Origin: Streptomyces shenzhenensis
GTDB lineage: Bacteria; Actinomycetota; Actinomycetes; Streptomycetales; Streptomycetaceae
NCBI RefSeq assembly: GCF_021462265.1
Contig: NZ_JAJONF010000014.1
Coordinates: 1-64,000, forward strand
Direction of reading: 5' to 3'
Length of the DNA: 64,000 nucleotides
Part shown: piece after piece, positions 8,600-17,041 of the stretch
Layout of the letters: each line of letters opens with the position of its first letter
Numbering within the stretch: the stretch's first letter is position 1
Position numbers and translations under genes: made by a program
Notes under the pieces: generated by a model
Databases searched by the model: none
Seen by the model: the letters and a program-made list of their open reading frames with translations, nothing else
Told to the model about the DNA's origin: nothing

Positions 8600-9018
8600 G
8601 CCGGCGCGCCGCCGTCGGAGCCTCTGGGCGCGGCCGCCATCGCCTTCTCGCCCAGCCGGGCGACCTGTGAGTGCACCCGGTGCGCCAGCAGGTCCAGGCG
8701 CACCTCGGGGTCGCCGTAGGCCGCCACGCAGGTGCCGTGGTCCGTCGGCACGATCAGCACGTACCCGTGGTCCGACTCGATGACCACCTGCCGCACCTCG
8801 GCCCGGTCCCGGTCCGCGAACGCGGCCGCCGCGGCCCGGCAGGCGCCCTGCACGGTGCTGGTGATCGCGGCCACCCGCTCGGCACTCGCCCGGGACAGTC
8901 CGTCGGTGTAGCCGGTCGCGAGGCCGTCCCGGGTGAGCAGGACGGCGGCCAGTACATGCGGCACCTGCAGGACGGGGTCCAGCACCCATGCCGTCTCGCC
9001 CGCATCGCGGCTGTTCAT
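8596..9018 (-). CDS. cvnB: conservon roadblock/LC7 protein CvnB
   Basis: A 140-residue roadblock/LC7-domain protein, the presumed GTPase-regulating partner of CvnD. The fold signature is visible in WVLDPVLQVPHVLAAVLLT, the GLATGYTDGLSRASAERVAA helix and the VLIVPTDHGTCVAAYGD strand. It starts with an ATG that overlaps the cvnA stop (ATGA) and its own stop overlaps cvnC. Length and order are canonical for a conservon. Confidence 0.93.
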   Translation of the reverse strand: MNSRDAGETAWVLDPVLQVPHVLAAVLLTRDGLATGYTDGLSRASAERVAAITSTVQGACRAAAAAFADRDRAEVRQVVIESDHGYVLIVPTDHGTCVAAYGDPEVRLDLLAHRVHSQVARLGEKAMAAAPRGSDGGAPA

Positions 9019-10595
9019 CCGGCCGCTCCTCCTTCTTCGTCGGTCCGGTGGGGTTCGGGCGTGCTCGCCCGCTTGGGAGCCCGCGCCGCCGCGGTGCCGT
9101 ACTGCAGGGCCGCGAGCGCGGCGGCGGCCTCGTCGGGACGGCGCGCGGCCGACTGCGGCCGCGGCACACCGGGGCTGCCGGGCGCGGCGGCGGGGGGACG
9201 ACGGCGCCGCTGCGGCAGACCGCCGAGGTCACCCGGCTCCTCGCGGCCGGGAGCGGGGGCCGGGGCGGGGACGTGCTCGTGCTCGCGCTCGTCCTCAGGC
9301 CCGGAACGATCCGGCGCGGCGGGCGCGGCGGGCACCGGAGGGGCAGGCGCCGCGGACTCGGCCGACGCGGTCTCGGGTGCGGGCGTCTCGGATACGGGCG
9401 TCTCCGGCACGGCTGTCTCACGCGCGCCCGTCTCACGCAGGGGGGCCTCGCGAACCGTCGCCTCACGCCCGGCCGTCTCGTGCCGGTTCCTCTCACGCAC
9501 CGGGTCCGTGCGCGCCGCGCGTTCCCGGGTCGAGCGCGGTGCGCTGGCCGACGGGGGCCGTTCGTCCGGGTCGATCCGGGCGAGCAGGTGGGTGTCGACC
9601 CGCAGCACCGCGCGCACCCCGCCGTAGGGCGAGGGGGAGGAGACATCGACGCTCAGGTCGAACTGGCGGGTGAGCTGGCCGATCGCGGCCAGGCCCATAC
9701 GCGGCGGGTCGCCGAGGTCGGTCAGCAGGATCGGGTCGGTGCCCGCCACCAGCCGCTGGGCGCGGGCCCGTTCGTCCTGCGTCATGCCGAGGCCCGCGTC
9801 GTCGACGGTCACGCACACCCCGTGGTGGACGTGCTCCAGATTGACCACGACGTCGGTGTCCGGTGCCGAGTGGCGCAGCGCGTTGTCGAGGAGTTCGGCG
9901 ACGATGATGGCGACCGGCTCGACCGCGTGGGACACCAGGGCGGTGCCCGGCTCCAGGTGGTTGTTGACCTGGACCCGGTGGTAGCCGGAGAGCCGGGCCT
10001 GGCCGCCGGTGACGGCGTCCACCACGTGGGACTCCTCGCGGGCCAGCCCCACCCAGGCCCCGCACACCACGGCCGCGACCTGCGCCCGCCGCAGCGACTG
10101 CTCGTTCTCGTGGTCAAGGGCGAACAGCGTCTGCGCCAACTCCGGGTCGTCGTAGAGCTGTTGGAGCCCACGCAGGGCGTCCTGCAGCCGGTACAGGGCG
10201 GCCTGGATCTCCCGGGTGGCGCCCCGGAGGCCGGCCTGCGCGGCCGCGTCGATGCGGGTGCGCTGCGCGGTCAGCTCCTCGCGCAGCGCGGTCAGCACGT
10301 ACTCCAGCGCCATCCCGGTGGGGGTCCCGGGCGTCTGCTGCCGGACGGGCCCCGGCACCAGCAGGTGCGGATGGGCGAGCTGGGCGGCGGCCGCGGGCAT
10401 CCGGCGGGCGGCGAGATGCTCGACCTCGGCGACGAACGCGCCCTCGGCGCCCTCCAGTTCGGCGCGCAACTCCGCCACCTCGGCCATCAGCGCCGCCCGC
10501 CGGCGCCGGGACCTGAGCAGGCTGCCGCCGAGGGCGAGCGCGGAGAGTGTTCCGGCGGCGAGACCACCGGCCACCAGTTCCGGCAATTCGATCAT
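9015..10595 (-). CDS. cvnA: conservon sensor histidine kinase-like protein CvnA
   Basis: A 526-residue membrane-anchored ATPase of the nitrate-sensing-kinase-like group. One transmembrane helix lies near residues 5-25 (GGLAAGTLSALALGGSLL) followed by RSRRRR. A coiled dimerisation region comes next, then an HATPase_c domain with N-box ELLDNALRHS, G1 box DDAGLGM and G2 region MGLAAIGQL. The last 170 residues are a low-complexity Pro/Ala/Glu tail with repeated ET-A/V-PE units. There is no phospho-acceptor His box of the usual type and no cognate response regulator, which is normal for conservons. The ATG at 10595 (MIELPELV) is chosen over an earlier in-frame ATG because the membrane helix begins there. 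The region 10596-10811 upstream is presumed to hold the operon promoter, although no consensus is obvious. Confidence 0.9.
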   Translation of the reverse strand: MIELPELVAGGLAAGTLSALALGGSLLRSRRRRAALMAEVAELRAELEGAEGAFVAEVEHLAARRMPAAAAQLAHPHLLVPGPVRQQTPGTPTGMALEYVLTALREELTAQRTRIDAAAQAGLRGATREIQAALYRLQDALRGLQQLYDDPELAQTLFALDHENEQSLRRAQVAAVVCGAWVGLAREESHVVDAVTGGQARLSGYHRVQVNNHLEPGTALVSHAVEPVAIIVAELLDNALRHSAPDTDVVVNLEHVHHGVCVTVDDAGLGMTQDERARAQRLVAGTDPILLTDLGDPPRMGLAAIGQLTRQFDLSVDVSSPSPYGGVRAVLRVDTHLLARIDPDERPPSASAPRSTRERAARTDPVRERNRHETAGREATVREAPLRETGARETAVPETPVSETPAPETASAESAAPAPPVPAAPAAPDRSGPEDEREHEHVPAPAPAPGREEPGDLGGLPQRRRRPPAAAPGSPGVPRPQSAARRPDEAAAALAALQYGTAAARAPKRASTPEPHRTDEEGGAAG

Positions 10596-10811
10596 GGAAT
10601 CGGTTTCCAGGGGAGTAGGGCAGCAGTGGGCAGGGGGGAGCCCGGGCCCCTCCCGTGTGGCGCTCGCAGCACAGTACACACCGTCATCGACCGGCCCCGC
10701 ACGGTGAATCGTTACATCGCTTCGAATCCGCTCGGCGACTGTTCGCTTCTGTGTCAAGTGTCGGAAATGCCATGCGGCGATGGTGAGTTGAGGCTCCGCG
10801 CGGCCGTGCCG

Positions 10812-11760
10812 TCATCGTGTGGCGTAGGCCGGCTCCGGCAGGCCGAAGACGTGGCCGGGGAGATGACCCGGGTGATCGCCTGGCCGAACAGGGCCCGGCA
10901 GTGAGCCGTTGTGCCCGATCCAGCCCTGGACGTCGAGGACGCCGCGACTGTACGCGACGCCCGGGATGCCGGTCGAAGGGGTGGTCAGCCGCTGCTTCTG
11001 CGCGGCGGTGCCCACCCTGGTCGTGCCGTCGGGGAAGGCACCGGTGGGCACGGTGCGGTCCCGGGTGCGCGGATCGCCCAGGTTCGAGATCACCGCGCCG
11101 GCGCCCCCAGCCCCAGGACGGGCTCCAGCCGGCGGTCTCCTCGGCCTTCCCGGTCGCCGTCTGGCGCGTGCGGGGCGGGGAACCCGTTCCCGGTCGGGAA
11201 CAGGGTGTGGCTCATGCCTGCCGGTGGAGTGGGCGTTCAACTGCCGCGGGGCTGAAGGCGCGCTGCGGATCCGAGGTCGGCGCCTCGAAGAAGCCGTCGT
11301 CCTCGGGGTGGTCGAACGGCCGCTGCGCATCCCGGTCAGGTCCCGCACGGTGATCCGGTCGCCGTCGGGTACACCGTCGAGGCGCCTTCCGACAGGGTCG
11401 ACCAGACCGACCGTGTCCTGGCCGGCCGACTGCGGCACCGCGGTCATGGTGAACGCCTTGGTCTCGCTGCCGATCCGCGGGTACAGACCGGGGGGCATCT
11501 GCCGCCCGGTGGCCTTGTTCGCGACCCCGAACGAGCGAACGCGGTCGCTGCGCCCGGCGTCCACACTCCGACGTTTCACACCAGGCACGTCCGCCTCGCG
11601 CATGACGTGGTGCACGACCGCGTCGAGGCGGCGGGCCGACGCCGGGGTCATGCCGCGGACGTCCGGGCCGCCGGAGGAGGACGGGACGGGGGTCCGGCGA
11701 ACGCGGCCGGTACGACGGCGGGCGCGGCGATGAGACGAGGGGCGCGGCGAATGTCCCCGG
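10812..11760 (-). pseudogene. decayed serine hydrolase (beta-lactamase/D-Ala-D-Ala carboxypeptidase family)
   Basis: From the ATG at 11651 one minus frame reads MTPASARRLDAVVHHVM and then IGSETKAFTMTAVPQSAG, which contains the SxxK catalytic motif (SETK), and ends the first part at RDLTGMRSG. The YxN region that should follow is scrambled. The family reappears as ISNLGDPRTRDRTVPTGAFP and GIPGVAYSRGVLDVQGWIGH plus NGSLPG near 10900, then goes out of frame again. The signal-peptide-like part upstream also changes frame. Several frameshifts make a working enzyme very unlikely. The stretch 11761-12051 beyond it holds nothing I can support. Confidence 0.75.
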
Positions 11761-12051
11761 CGCGACGGTGACCGCGGCCCCGGCGCAGCAAGGCGGACGT
11801 GTACGGCAGGGGCGGCCCCGGCCGGGGGTGCGTTCACCAGGCTCGGTGAGCGCACCCGACGGCTCGTACCACCGGCGCATGCCGGGCGTCCCGTCGGCCA
11901 TGAACGGAATCTCACGCACGCCCTGGCGCACGGATCAGCAGCCGCGTGCCCTGGTGCACGGCCCAGAGGCTGCACGCCCTGTGCTCCCGTGAGCTGATCC
12001 ACACCCGACTCGTGGGGGAACGGTTCTCGTCCTCCTGCCCCACCGCTGACC

Positions 12052-12522
12052 TCACCGCTCCTCGCACACCGGCCGCAGCACCGCCAGCGTGCCGTTGGCC
12101 TCCCGCAGTGCCAGCTCCAGGAGAGCCGGCGCGTGCAACGCGCCACTGCCGTCGGGCGGCACCAGCCACTCGAGGAAGCGCGCGGGCCGGTACGGCGGCG
12201 GTACGGCGACCCACGCCCCCTTGCCCGTGTACCGCAGCCCGGCCCCGATCCAGCCGCCGGAGGGGTCGGGCGGCAGGAAGAACCCGACCCGGCGCGCCGC
12301 GGTGTCCACCAGGGTCGGCCCGGGCACCGGCAGGGAGGGCCGCCACAGCAGATCCAGCGTGAGCAGACCGAGCCGGTCCGGCACGCTCAGCACATCCCAG
12401 AAGCGGCCCGCCTCCAGCAGCGAAACGCCCTCCCCGTGGTCCCACTCCCACTTGCACGTCCGGGGGTCCGCCGAGGCCGCCGCGAGCCATTCCACACCCT
12501 GCATCCACATCGTGTTCGTCAT
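12052..12522 (-). CDS. conserved hypothetical protein (bifunctional primase/polymerase-like family of streptomycetes)
   Basis: A 156-residue cytoplasmic protein. It opens MTNTMWMQGVEWLAAASADP and contains LLEAGRFWDVLSVPDRLG and FLPPDPSGGWIGAGLRYTG. These segments recall a widespread Streptomyces family annotated as bifunctional DNA primase/polymerase N-terminal-like, although no catalytic motif is visible here. The ATG at 12522 is chosen because GGAG lies ten bases upstream; the frame is open 78 bp further. No partner genes adjoin it. Function unknown. Confidence 0.62.
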   Translation of the reverse strand: MTNTMWMQGVEWLAAASADPRTCKWEWDHGEGVSLLEAGRFWDVLSVPDRLGLLTLDLLWRPSLPVPGPTLVDTAARRVGFFLPPDPSGGWIGAGLRYTGKGAWVAVPPPYRPARFLEWLVPPDGSGALHAPALLELALREANGTLAVLRPVCEER

Positions 12523-12868
12523 GCACCGCTCCGGGATATCTCCGCTCACCTGTTTCAGGCGCAGGGAGCGACCGACACCGGGCATTCTGCGCGACCGCAC
12601 GCCAACCCGGCATATGCATGCTGGTAGATATTTCTAACTGGCGGAAGGGGTGGCGGACCCTGGCGTTTGAGAGCGGACGTTCGAACCCTGGGCACCGGTA
12701 CGGGCGTTGTGCGGAACAGCGGACTTTCCGCGGCTCGTCCGCGTCGAGAGGGATGCTCGAATCAGTCGTCACGGCAATCGATCCGAGCGTCAGACCTGGA
12801 GGTGAGAGCGATATCGGTCGTACGCTCCCGTCGTTCCGTCGTCATCCGCTCCCGACCAGCGGTACTCC
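12523..12868. other. intergenic region without a recognised gene
   Basis: This 346-bp stretch separates two outward-facing genes and should contain both promoters. It includes a locally AT-rich patch around 12608-12640 (ATATGCATGC and AGATATTTCTAA). I see no coding signature, clear operator or hairpin in it. Confidence 0.4.
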
Positions 12869-13444
12869 ATGGACCGCACCCGACTGCACGCCCTCCTGGC
12901 CCGCGAGAGCGCCGAGGCCGAACGGGGCAACCCCCGCTCCCGAGCCGCGTACGCCGGCGCGGGTCATCTCTTCGGCCGGGTCCCGATGACCTTGGATGGA
13001 CAAGACCGCCGGAGCCTTCCCCCGCTACCTGGTGCGCGCGGGGCCGAGCTCCAGGCCGACGGCCGTATCGCCTACGCCGACCTGGGTCCGAAGGCGGGTC
13101 TCTCCGCCTCCGCGGCCCGGCAGCGCCTGCAGCGGCTGCTGGACTCCCGGGCCGTGCAGGTCGTCGGCGTCACCGACCCGGTGGCCATGGGCGGCCAGGC
13201 GATGGCCCTGCTCGGCATCGGCGTGGACGGCGGCCCCAGGGAGGTCGCCGACGCGCTCGCCGGACAGCCCGAGGTGGTGTACTCCGTGTTCACCTCGGGC
13301 GGCTTCGGCCTGTTCGCCGAGGTGGCCAGGCCCGGTCCGAAGGACCTGCTCGACTTCGTGGGCGACGTGGTCCGGCCGATCGAGGGGGTGCGCGAGGTCC
13401 GGTCCTTCCCGTACTCCCACCGCTTCCTGTGGGAGGTGGGCTGA
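12869..13444 (+). CDS. Lrp/AsnC-family regulator body fused to a class III aminotransferase N-terminus
   Basis: Residues about 57-191 are an Lrp/AsnC regulator: the HTH AYADLGPKAGLSASAARQRL and then a RAM/AsnC ligand domain with GVDGGPREVADALAGQPEVV. The first helix of the normal HTH is missing. Residues 1-40 instead match the N-terminus of glutamate-1-semialdehyde-type aminotransferases (MDRTRLHALLARES, then LFGRVPMT). That similarity continues in the next frame as WMDKTAGAFPRYLVRA, implying one extra T at 12992-12993. The gene therefore looks like a deletion joining two neighbours near 13040, with a frameshifted linker. The full frame is open, so a 191-residue chimaera could be made, but DNA binding may be impaired. 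It may be a pseudogene. Confidence 0.72.
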   Translation: MDRTRLHALLARESAEAERGNPRSRAAYAGAGHLFGRVPMTLDGQDRRSLPPLPGARGAELQADGRIAYADLGPKAGLSASAARQRLQRLLDSRAVQVVGVTDPVAMGGQAMALLGIGVDGGPREVADALAGQPEVVYSVFTSGGFGLFAEVARPGPKDLLDFVGDVVRPIEGVREVRSFPYSHRFLWEVG

Positions 13445-13472
13445 GCGGCCGGCCGGCGGCGGGGCCGCGAAC

Positions 13473-14570
13473 TCAGCCGATGGCCGGTGTCAGGACGAGC
13501 ATGGTGGCATCGTCACGCACCTCGTAATGCCCGGCCAGGTCCGCCCACACCAGTTCGGTGAGGGCGCCCGCGTCCACCCCGGCGAACCCGGCGAGCCGCT
13601 CCGGGAGCGGATAGAAGCCCCCGGCCCCGTCGCGCGCCTCCCAGACCCCGTCGGAGGCGACGAACAGCCGGTCGCGCGGCCCCAGCTCGGCCGTGACCTC
13701 CTTCGCCCGATCCACCCCCGCCAGCCCGAGGCCCAGCGGAGCCCCGGGGGCGACGGCCAGCTCCTGGGCCCGGCCGTTCCGCAGCAGCACGGGCGCCGGA
13801 TGACCGCAGGCCACGATCCGTACCGACCGCAGATCGGCGGAGAACTCCATCAGCAGAGCGGTGGCGAACAGCTCGGTGTGCGGTTTGCCGGCCGAGTCCA
13901 CCGTCAGTCTGCGGTCCATCCGCGCCGCCACCGACTCCAGGTCCTCCAGGTCGAGGACCGCCTCCCGGAAAGCCCCCAGCAGCGACACCACCGTGGCGAC
14001 GGCGGCCAGCCCGTGCCCCCGTACGTCCCCCATCACCGCCCGGACCCCGTAGGGGCCGTCGCTCACGTCGTAGAAGTCCCCGCCGACCAGAGTCCCGTGC
14101 TGCGCGGCCCGGTACAGCCCCACGCACCCGACCCCGCCGACCCGCTCCGGCAGCGGCGGCAGCACGGCCCGCTGAACCGCCTCGCCCACCGCCCGCTCGG
14201 TGACCAGCTGGGCGTCCCGGTGACTGCGCACATAGGACACGAACACACTCAGCAGCGCCACGAACGTGACCGTGAGGAGGTCGGTGTCGCCGGGATGGTT
14301 CAGGTGGGTGGCGGGCACGTTGAGCAGGAGCACCACCAGGCAGCTGAGCACGGCCGTGGCGAGCGGGCCGTAGGAGAGGACGGCGAGCGGCGGGATCGCC
14401 CCGAGGAGGAAGCCGAAGTCGTGGCCGTCGGGGCTGACCAGCGTCGCCACCGTCACGATCGCGAGCAGGGCGACGGGAAGCACCCTGACCCAGCGTGGCG
14501 GCGGCGCACCCTGCAACCAGCCACGACCGTCCCGGTAACCACGCGACGTCCAGCCGCGTACCGAAGTCAC
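13473..14570 (-). CDS. membrane PP2C/SpoIIE-type protein phosphatase
   Basis: A 365-residue protein. Three to four transmembrane helices lie in the first 110 residues (VRVLPVALLAIVTVATLV, then LAVLSYGPLATAVLSCLVVL and LLTVTFVALLSVFVSYV). A cytoplasmic SpoIIE/PP2C domain follows: QRAVLPPLPERVGG, the metal-binding VGGDFYDV, AVMGDVRGHGLAAVATV, FVASDGVWEARD and VRDDATMLVL. Such enzymes dephosphorylate anti-sigma-factor antagonists in sigma-B-like partner-switching pathways, but no anti-sigma gene is next door. The open frame begins at a GTG with GGAGG almost touching it, so the true start could be a little downstream. Family is firm. Confidence 0.9.
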   Translation of the reverse strand: MTSVRGWTSRGYRDGRGWLQGAPPPRWVRVLPVALLAIVTVATLVSPDGHDFGFLLGAIPPLAVLSYGPLATAVLSCLVVLLLNVPATHLNHPGDTDLLTVTFVALLSVFVSYVRSHRDAQLVTERAVGEAVQRAVLPPLPERVGGVGCVGLYRAAQHGTLVGGDFYDVSDGPYGVRAVMGDVRGHGLAAVATVVSLLGAFREAVLDLEDLESVAARMDRRLTVDSAGKPHTELFATALLMEFSADLRSVRIVACGHPAPVLLRNGRAQELAVAPGAPLGLGLAGVDRAKEVTAELGPRDRLFVASDGVWEARDGAGGFYPLPERLAGFAGVDAGALTELVWADLAGHYEVRDDATMLVLTPAIG

Positions 14571-14711
14571 ACCTCCAACGTACGCCAGTGCCCGGTCACC
14601 GGCCCCGTCTCGATCTTGAGGAGCCGCGCGGGGAAAACCGGTGGACGTCTCCGGCGCGGGCCCCTAACGTATGAGCGCACGCCCGAGACCGGACGGAAGG
14701 AGGCGAGTGCC

Positions 14712-14759
14712 ATGCACGTCACACCCATCCCGCGCTCCCTCCCCGTTTCCCGGGCGTGA
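14712..14759 (+). CDS. 15-codon putative leader peptide upstream of the acetyltransferase gene
   Basis: An ATG preceded by the near-perfect ribosome site AAGGAGG opens a short frame encoding MHVTPIPRSLPVSRA and stop. It ends 53 bp before the GTG of the acetyltransferase gene. Immediately after its stop lies the inverted repeat GGTCAG-AG-CTGACC (14762-14775), with CCCGGG blocks on both sides at 14748 and 14774. A translated leader that changes folding of the RNA before the downstream gene is a plausible reading. No codon run for a single amino acid is present, so the signal it would sense is not obvious. Confidence 0.4.
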   Translation: MHVTPIPRSLPVSRA

Positions 14760-14812
14760 CAGGTCAGAGCTGACCCGGGAGCGCTTCCTGAGCACGCATC
14801 CCGGAGGAATCC

Positions 14813-15721
14813 GTGACCGATCTGGTCATTCGTACGCTCGACGACAGCACCGCCCATGTCTTCGACACCCTGCCCGACCCGCTGCGCCTGCGGGAGAAGC
14901 ACCGGCGCACCCGGTTCCGTGCCGACTGGCAGCGGGTCGCCCTGCGCGACGGACGCGTTGTCGCCCGGGCGGCCTGGTGGGGCGCTCCCGAGGCCACCGA
15001 GCCGGATTTCATCAACTGGTTCGACGTGGCCGAGGGCGAGGAGGAGGCCGGCGCCGAACTGCTGCGCGGGGCGCCCTGGCAGGTCGAGGAACTGGAACTC
15101 GACCTGCCGACGGGCTGGCACGACGTCCCCGCCCTGCGCTCCGCCGCCGAGGCCCGCTTCACCGCCGCCCGCAAGGCAGGCTTCGAACTGCTGGTGGAGC
15201 GCTACCTCTACCGCTGGACCCCCGAGTGCGGCCTGCCCGAACGGCCCGGCCGCCTCGTCTTCACCGCCGAACCCGACGACCGGGTGTTCTTCGACGCCCT
15301 GCGCCGCATCCACTCCGTCACCCTGGACGCCCACGCCCGCCGCGCCATCGAGCAGGGCGGAGTGGACCGGGCCGCCCAGCAGGAGATGGACTTCTTCCAC
15401 TGGATGCCCTCACCCCGCCAGTGGTGGCAGATCGCCCGCACCCCCGACGGCGAGCCCGTCGGCATCCACATCCCCGGCCGCAACCCCGGCGGACCCTGCA
15501 TCGGGTTCATCGGCGTCCTGCCCGAGCGGCGCGGGCACGGGTACGCCTATGACCTGCTCGTGGAGTGCACGCGCTTCCTCGTCGAACAGGGCGCCGAGTT
15601 CATCGCCGCCGCCACCGACCAGGGCAACACCCCCATGGCCGCGCACTTCGCCAGGGCCGGATACCCGGTCGTCCGGGAGCGGGTGAACTTCTGGACGGCG
15701 GCCGCTGTCAGTGCCGGGTGA
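14813..15721 (+). CDS. GNAT family N-acetyltransferase
   Basis: A 302-residue protein starting at GTG with GGAGG six bases upstream. The C-terminal half carries the GNAT acetyl-CoA site, IGFIGVLPERRGHGYAYDLL, and the following AATDQGNTPMAAHFARAGY. The N-terminal half (about 1-150) is a second, degenerate GNAT-like domain with FRADWQRVALRDGRVVARAA. Two-domain GNATs of this size are common in streptomycetes, often with unknown small-molecule substrates. A leader ORF and a hairpin precede it. Confidence 0.85.
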   Translation: MTDLVIRTLDDSTAHVFDTLPDPLRLREKHRRTRFRADWQRVALRDGRVVARAAWWGAPEATEPDFINWFDVAEGEEEAGAELLRGAPWQVEELELDLPTGWHDVPALRSAAEARFTAARKAGFELLVERYLYRWTPECGLPERPGRLVFTAEPDDRVFFDALRRIHSVTLDAHARRAIEQGGVDRAAQQEMDFFHWMPSPRQWWQIARTPDGEPVGIHIPGRNPGGPCIGFIGVLPERRGHGYAYDLLVECTRFLVEQGAEFIAAATDQGNTPMAAHFARAGYPVVRERVNFWTAAAVSAG

Positions 15722-15765
15722 CATGCTGACGGCGCGGTGACCGGCAGCCGACGGGAGTAGCAGGC

Positions 15766-16086
15766 ATGGGGTTCGAGGGTGCTGTCTGGCAGGTGCGCGG
15801 CGGGCGGGAGCCGGTCGGCGAGATCGTCGTCGACGAGACCGGCTTCCCCTGGCTGCACGGCACCTTCACCCCGGGCCCCGGCTTCCCGGGCGTCCGGGAC
15901 CTGTTCGCCCGGGAACTGGTCCTGGCTGAGGACGAGGACTGGGAGACCTGGGAAGAGGTGCACGACGAGATCCGCCGCCAGGTGTCCCTGGTCGCACCGG
16001 ACGGCCCGGTCCCCGAGTTCCTGCTGCACATCGAGGGGGACCGGGCCTGGTTCAGATGGAGCAACGAGCCGTTCGGCGAGGACTAG
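15766..16086 (+). CDS. conserved hypothetical protein
   Basis: A 106-residue acidic cytoplasmic protein rich in Trp, Glu and Asp (MGFEGAVWQVRGGREPVGEI; EDWETWEEVHDEIRRQVSL). It has no membrane segment or catalytic motif that I recognise. Similar short proteins are found across Streptomyces. It lies 44 bp after the acetyltransferase gene on the same strand and its stop codon overlaps the stop of the convergent oxidoreductase gene. Function unknown. Confidence 0.72.
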   Translation: MGFEGAVWQVRGGREPVGEIVVDETGFPWLHGTFTPGPGFPGVRDLFARELVLAEDEDWETWEEVHDEIRRQVSLVAPDGPVPEFLLHIEGDRAWFRWSNEPFGED

Positions 16087-16994
16087 CGGACCAGCCGGGC
16101 AGCCGACCGGGCGACGTCCTTGGCCAGCAGGGTCTCCGCCTCCGCGAGGATCTCGGTGACCCGCAGGCCGAACGCCGCGTCGCAGGGATGCGCCCGGCCC
16201 GTGCGCGCGGCCGTGAGCAGGGCGTCGGCGGCCCGGGTCAGGGCCGGCACCGCTCCTTCCGTGCTCCTCGGAAGGAGCGTGACCCCTGCCTCGCCCCGCA
16301 GCTCCACCTCGGCCCCGGCCGCCGCCGCGGGCGCGGTGAGGCTGAGTGTCACCGCGCTCGACGCCCCGCCGGCGTGGTCGAGGACGAGATGGACGGTGTC
16401 CGCGGGGCCGTGTACGGCGGCCGCCACCCGCCGGACGTCGCCCAGGACCGGCAGCAGCACGGACAGGGCGTGCGGACCCACGTCCCACAGCGCGCCCTTC
16501 TCCCGCCGCCACGGCGAGTCGGCGAACGGGCTCTCACCGGTGAACACGGAACCCAGCCAGTGCGCCCGGGCTGTGAACCACCCCGCCGTCGCCGCCTGTG
16601 CACCGATCCACGCCTCCGGTTCCTGCTGGAACCGGGTGGTGAAGAACACCACGGAGGCGACCTCGGCCCGTTCGGCCGCCTCCGCCACCGCCCGCCCCTC
16701 GGCGACGCCGAGCGCGAGCGGCTTGTCCAGCAGCAGATGCCGGCCGGCCGCCGCGGCCCGCACCGCCAGTTCCGCCTGGACGACCGGCGGCAGCGCCACG
16801 GCCACCGCGTCCACATCGCCGAACAGCGCGTCCACGTCGTCGTAGGTCCGGACGCCGTGCTCCCCGGCCAGTTCCGCGGCGGCCTCGGGGCGGCGGCCCC
16901 ACACCCCGACGAAGTCCAGCGAACCGTGCCCCGCCAGCGCGGGGGCGTACGCCGCCCGTGCCCAGGGCCCGGTGCCCAGCAGTCCGATGCGCAT
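16083..16994 (-). CDS. Gfo/Idh/MocA family oxidoreductase
   Basis: The 303-residue product has an N-terminal Rossmann domain (MRIGLLGTGPWARAAYAPAL) and the family motif HLLLDKPLALGVAEG containing the catalytic Lys of the EKP/DKP signature. The C-terminal alpha/beta domain follows, with WDVGPHALSVLLPVLG supplying the usual catalytic-region His. The family reduces or oxidises sugars, inositols and bile pigments with NAD(P). ATG at 16994 follows GGAACGGGAG. It begins 47 bp after the ATP-grasp ligase gene on the same strand, so it may be co-transcribed with the graspetide genes, although a tailoring role is only inference. Confidence 0.88.
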   Translation of the reverse strand: MRIGLLGTGPWARAAYAPALAGHGSLDFVGVWGRRPEAAAELAGEHGVRTYDDVDALFGDVDAVAVALPPVVQAELAVRAAAAGRHLLLDKPLALGVAEGRAVAEAAERAEVASVVFFTTRFQQEPEAWIGAQAATAGWFTARAHWLGSVFTGESPFADSPWRREKGALWDVGPHALSVLLPVLGDVRRVAAAVHGPADTVHLVLDHAGGASSAVTLSLTAPAAAAGAEVELRGEAGVTLLPRSTEGAVPALTRAADALLTAARTGRAHPCDAAFGLRVTEILAEAETLLAKDVARSAARLVR

Positions 16995-17041
16995 CTCCCG
17001 TTCCTTTCTCCCCGCCCGGCTCCACCTCGTCGCCCGGCCCC

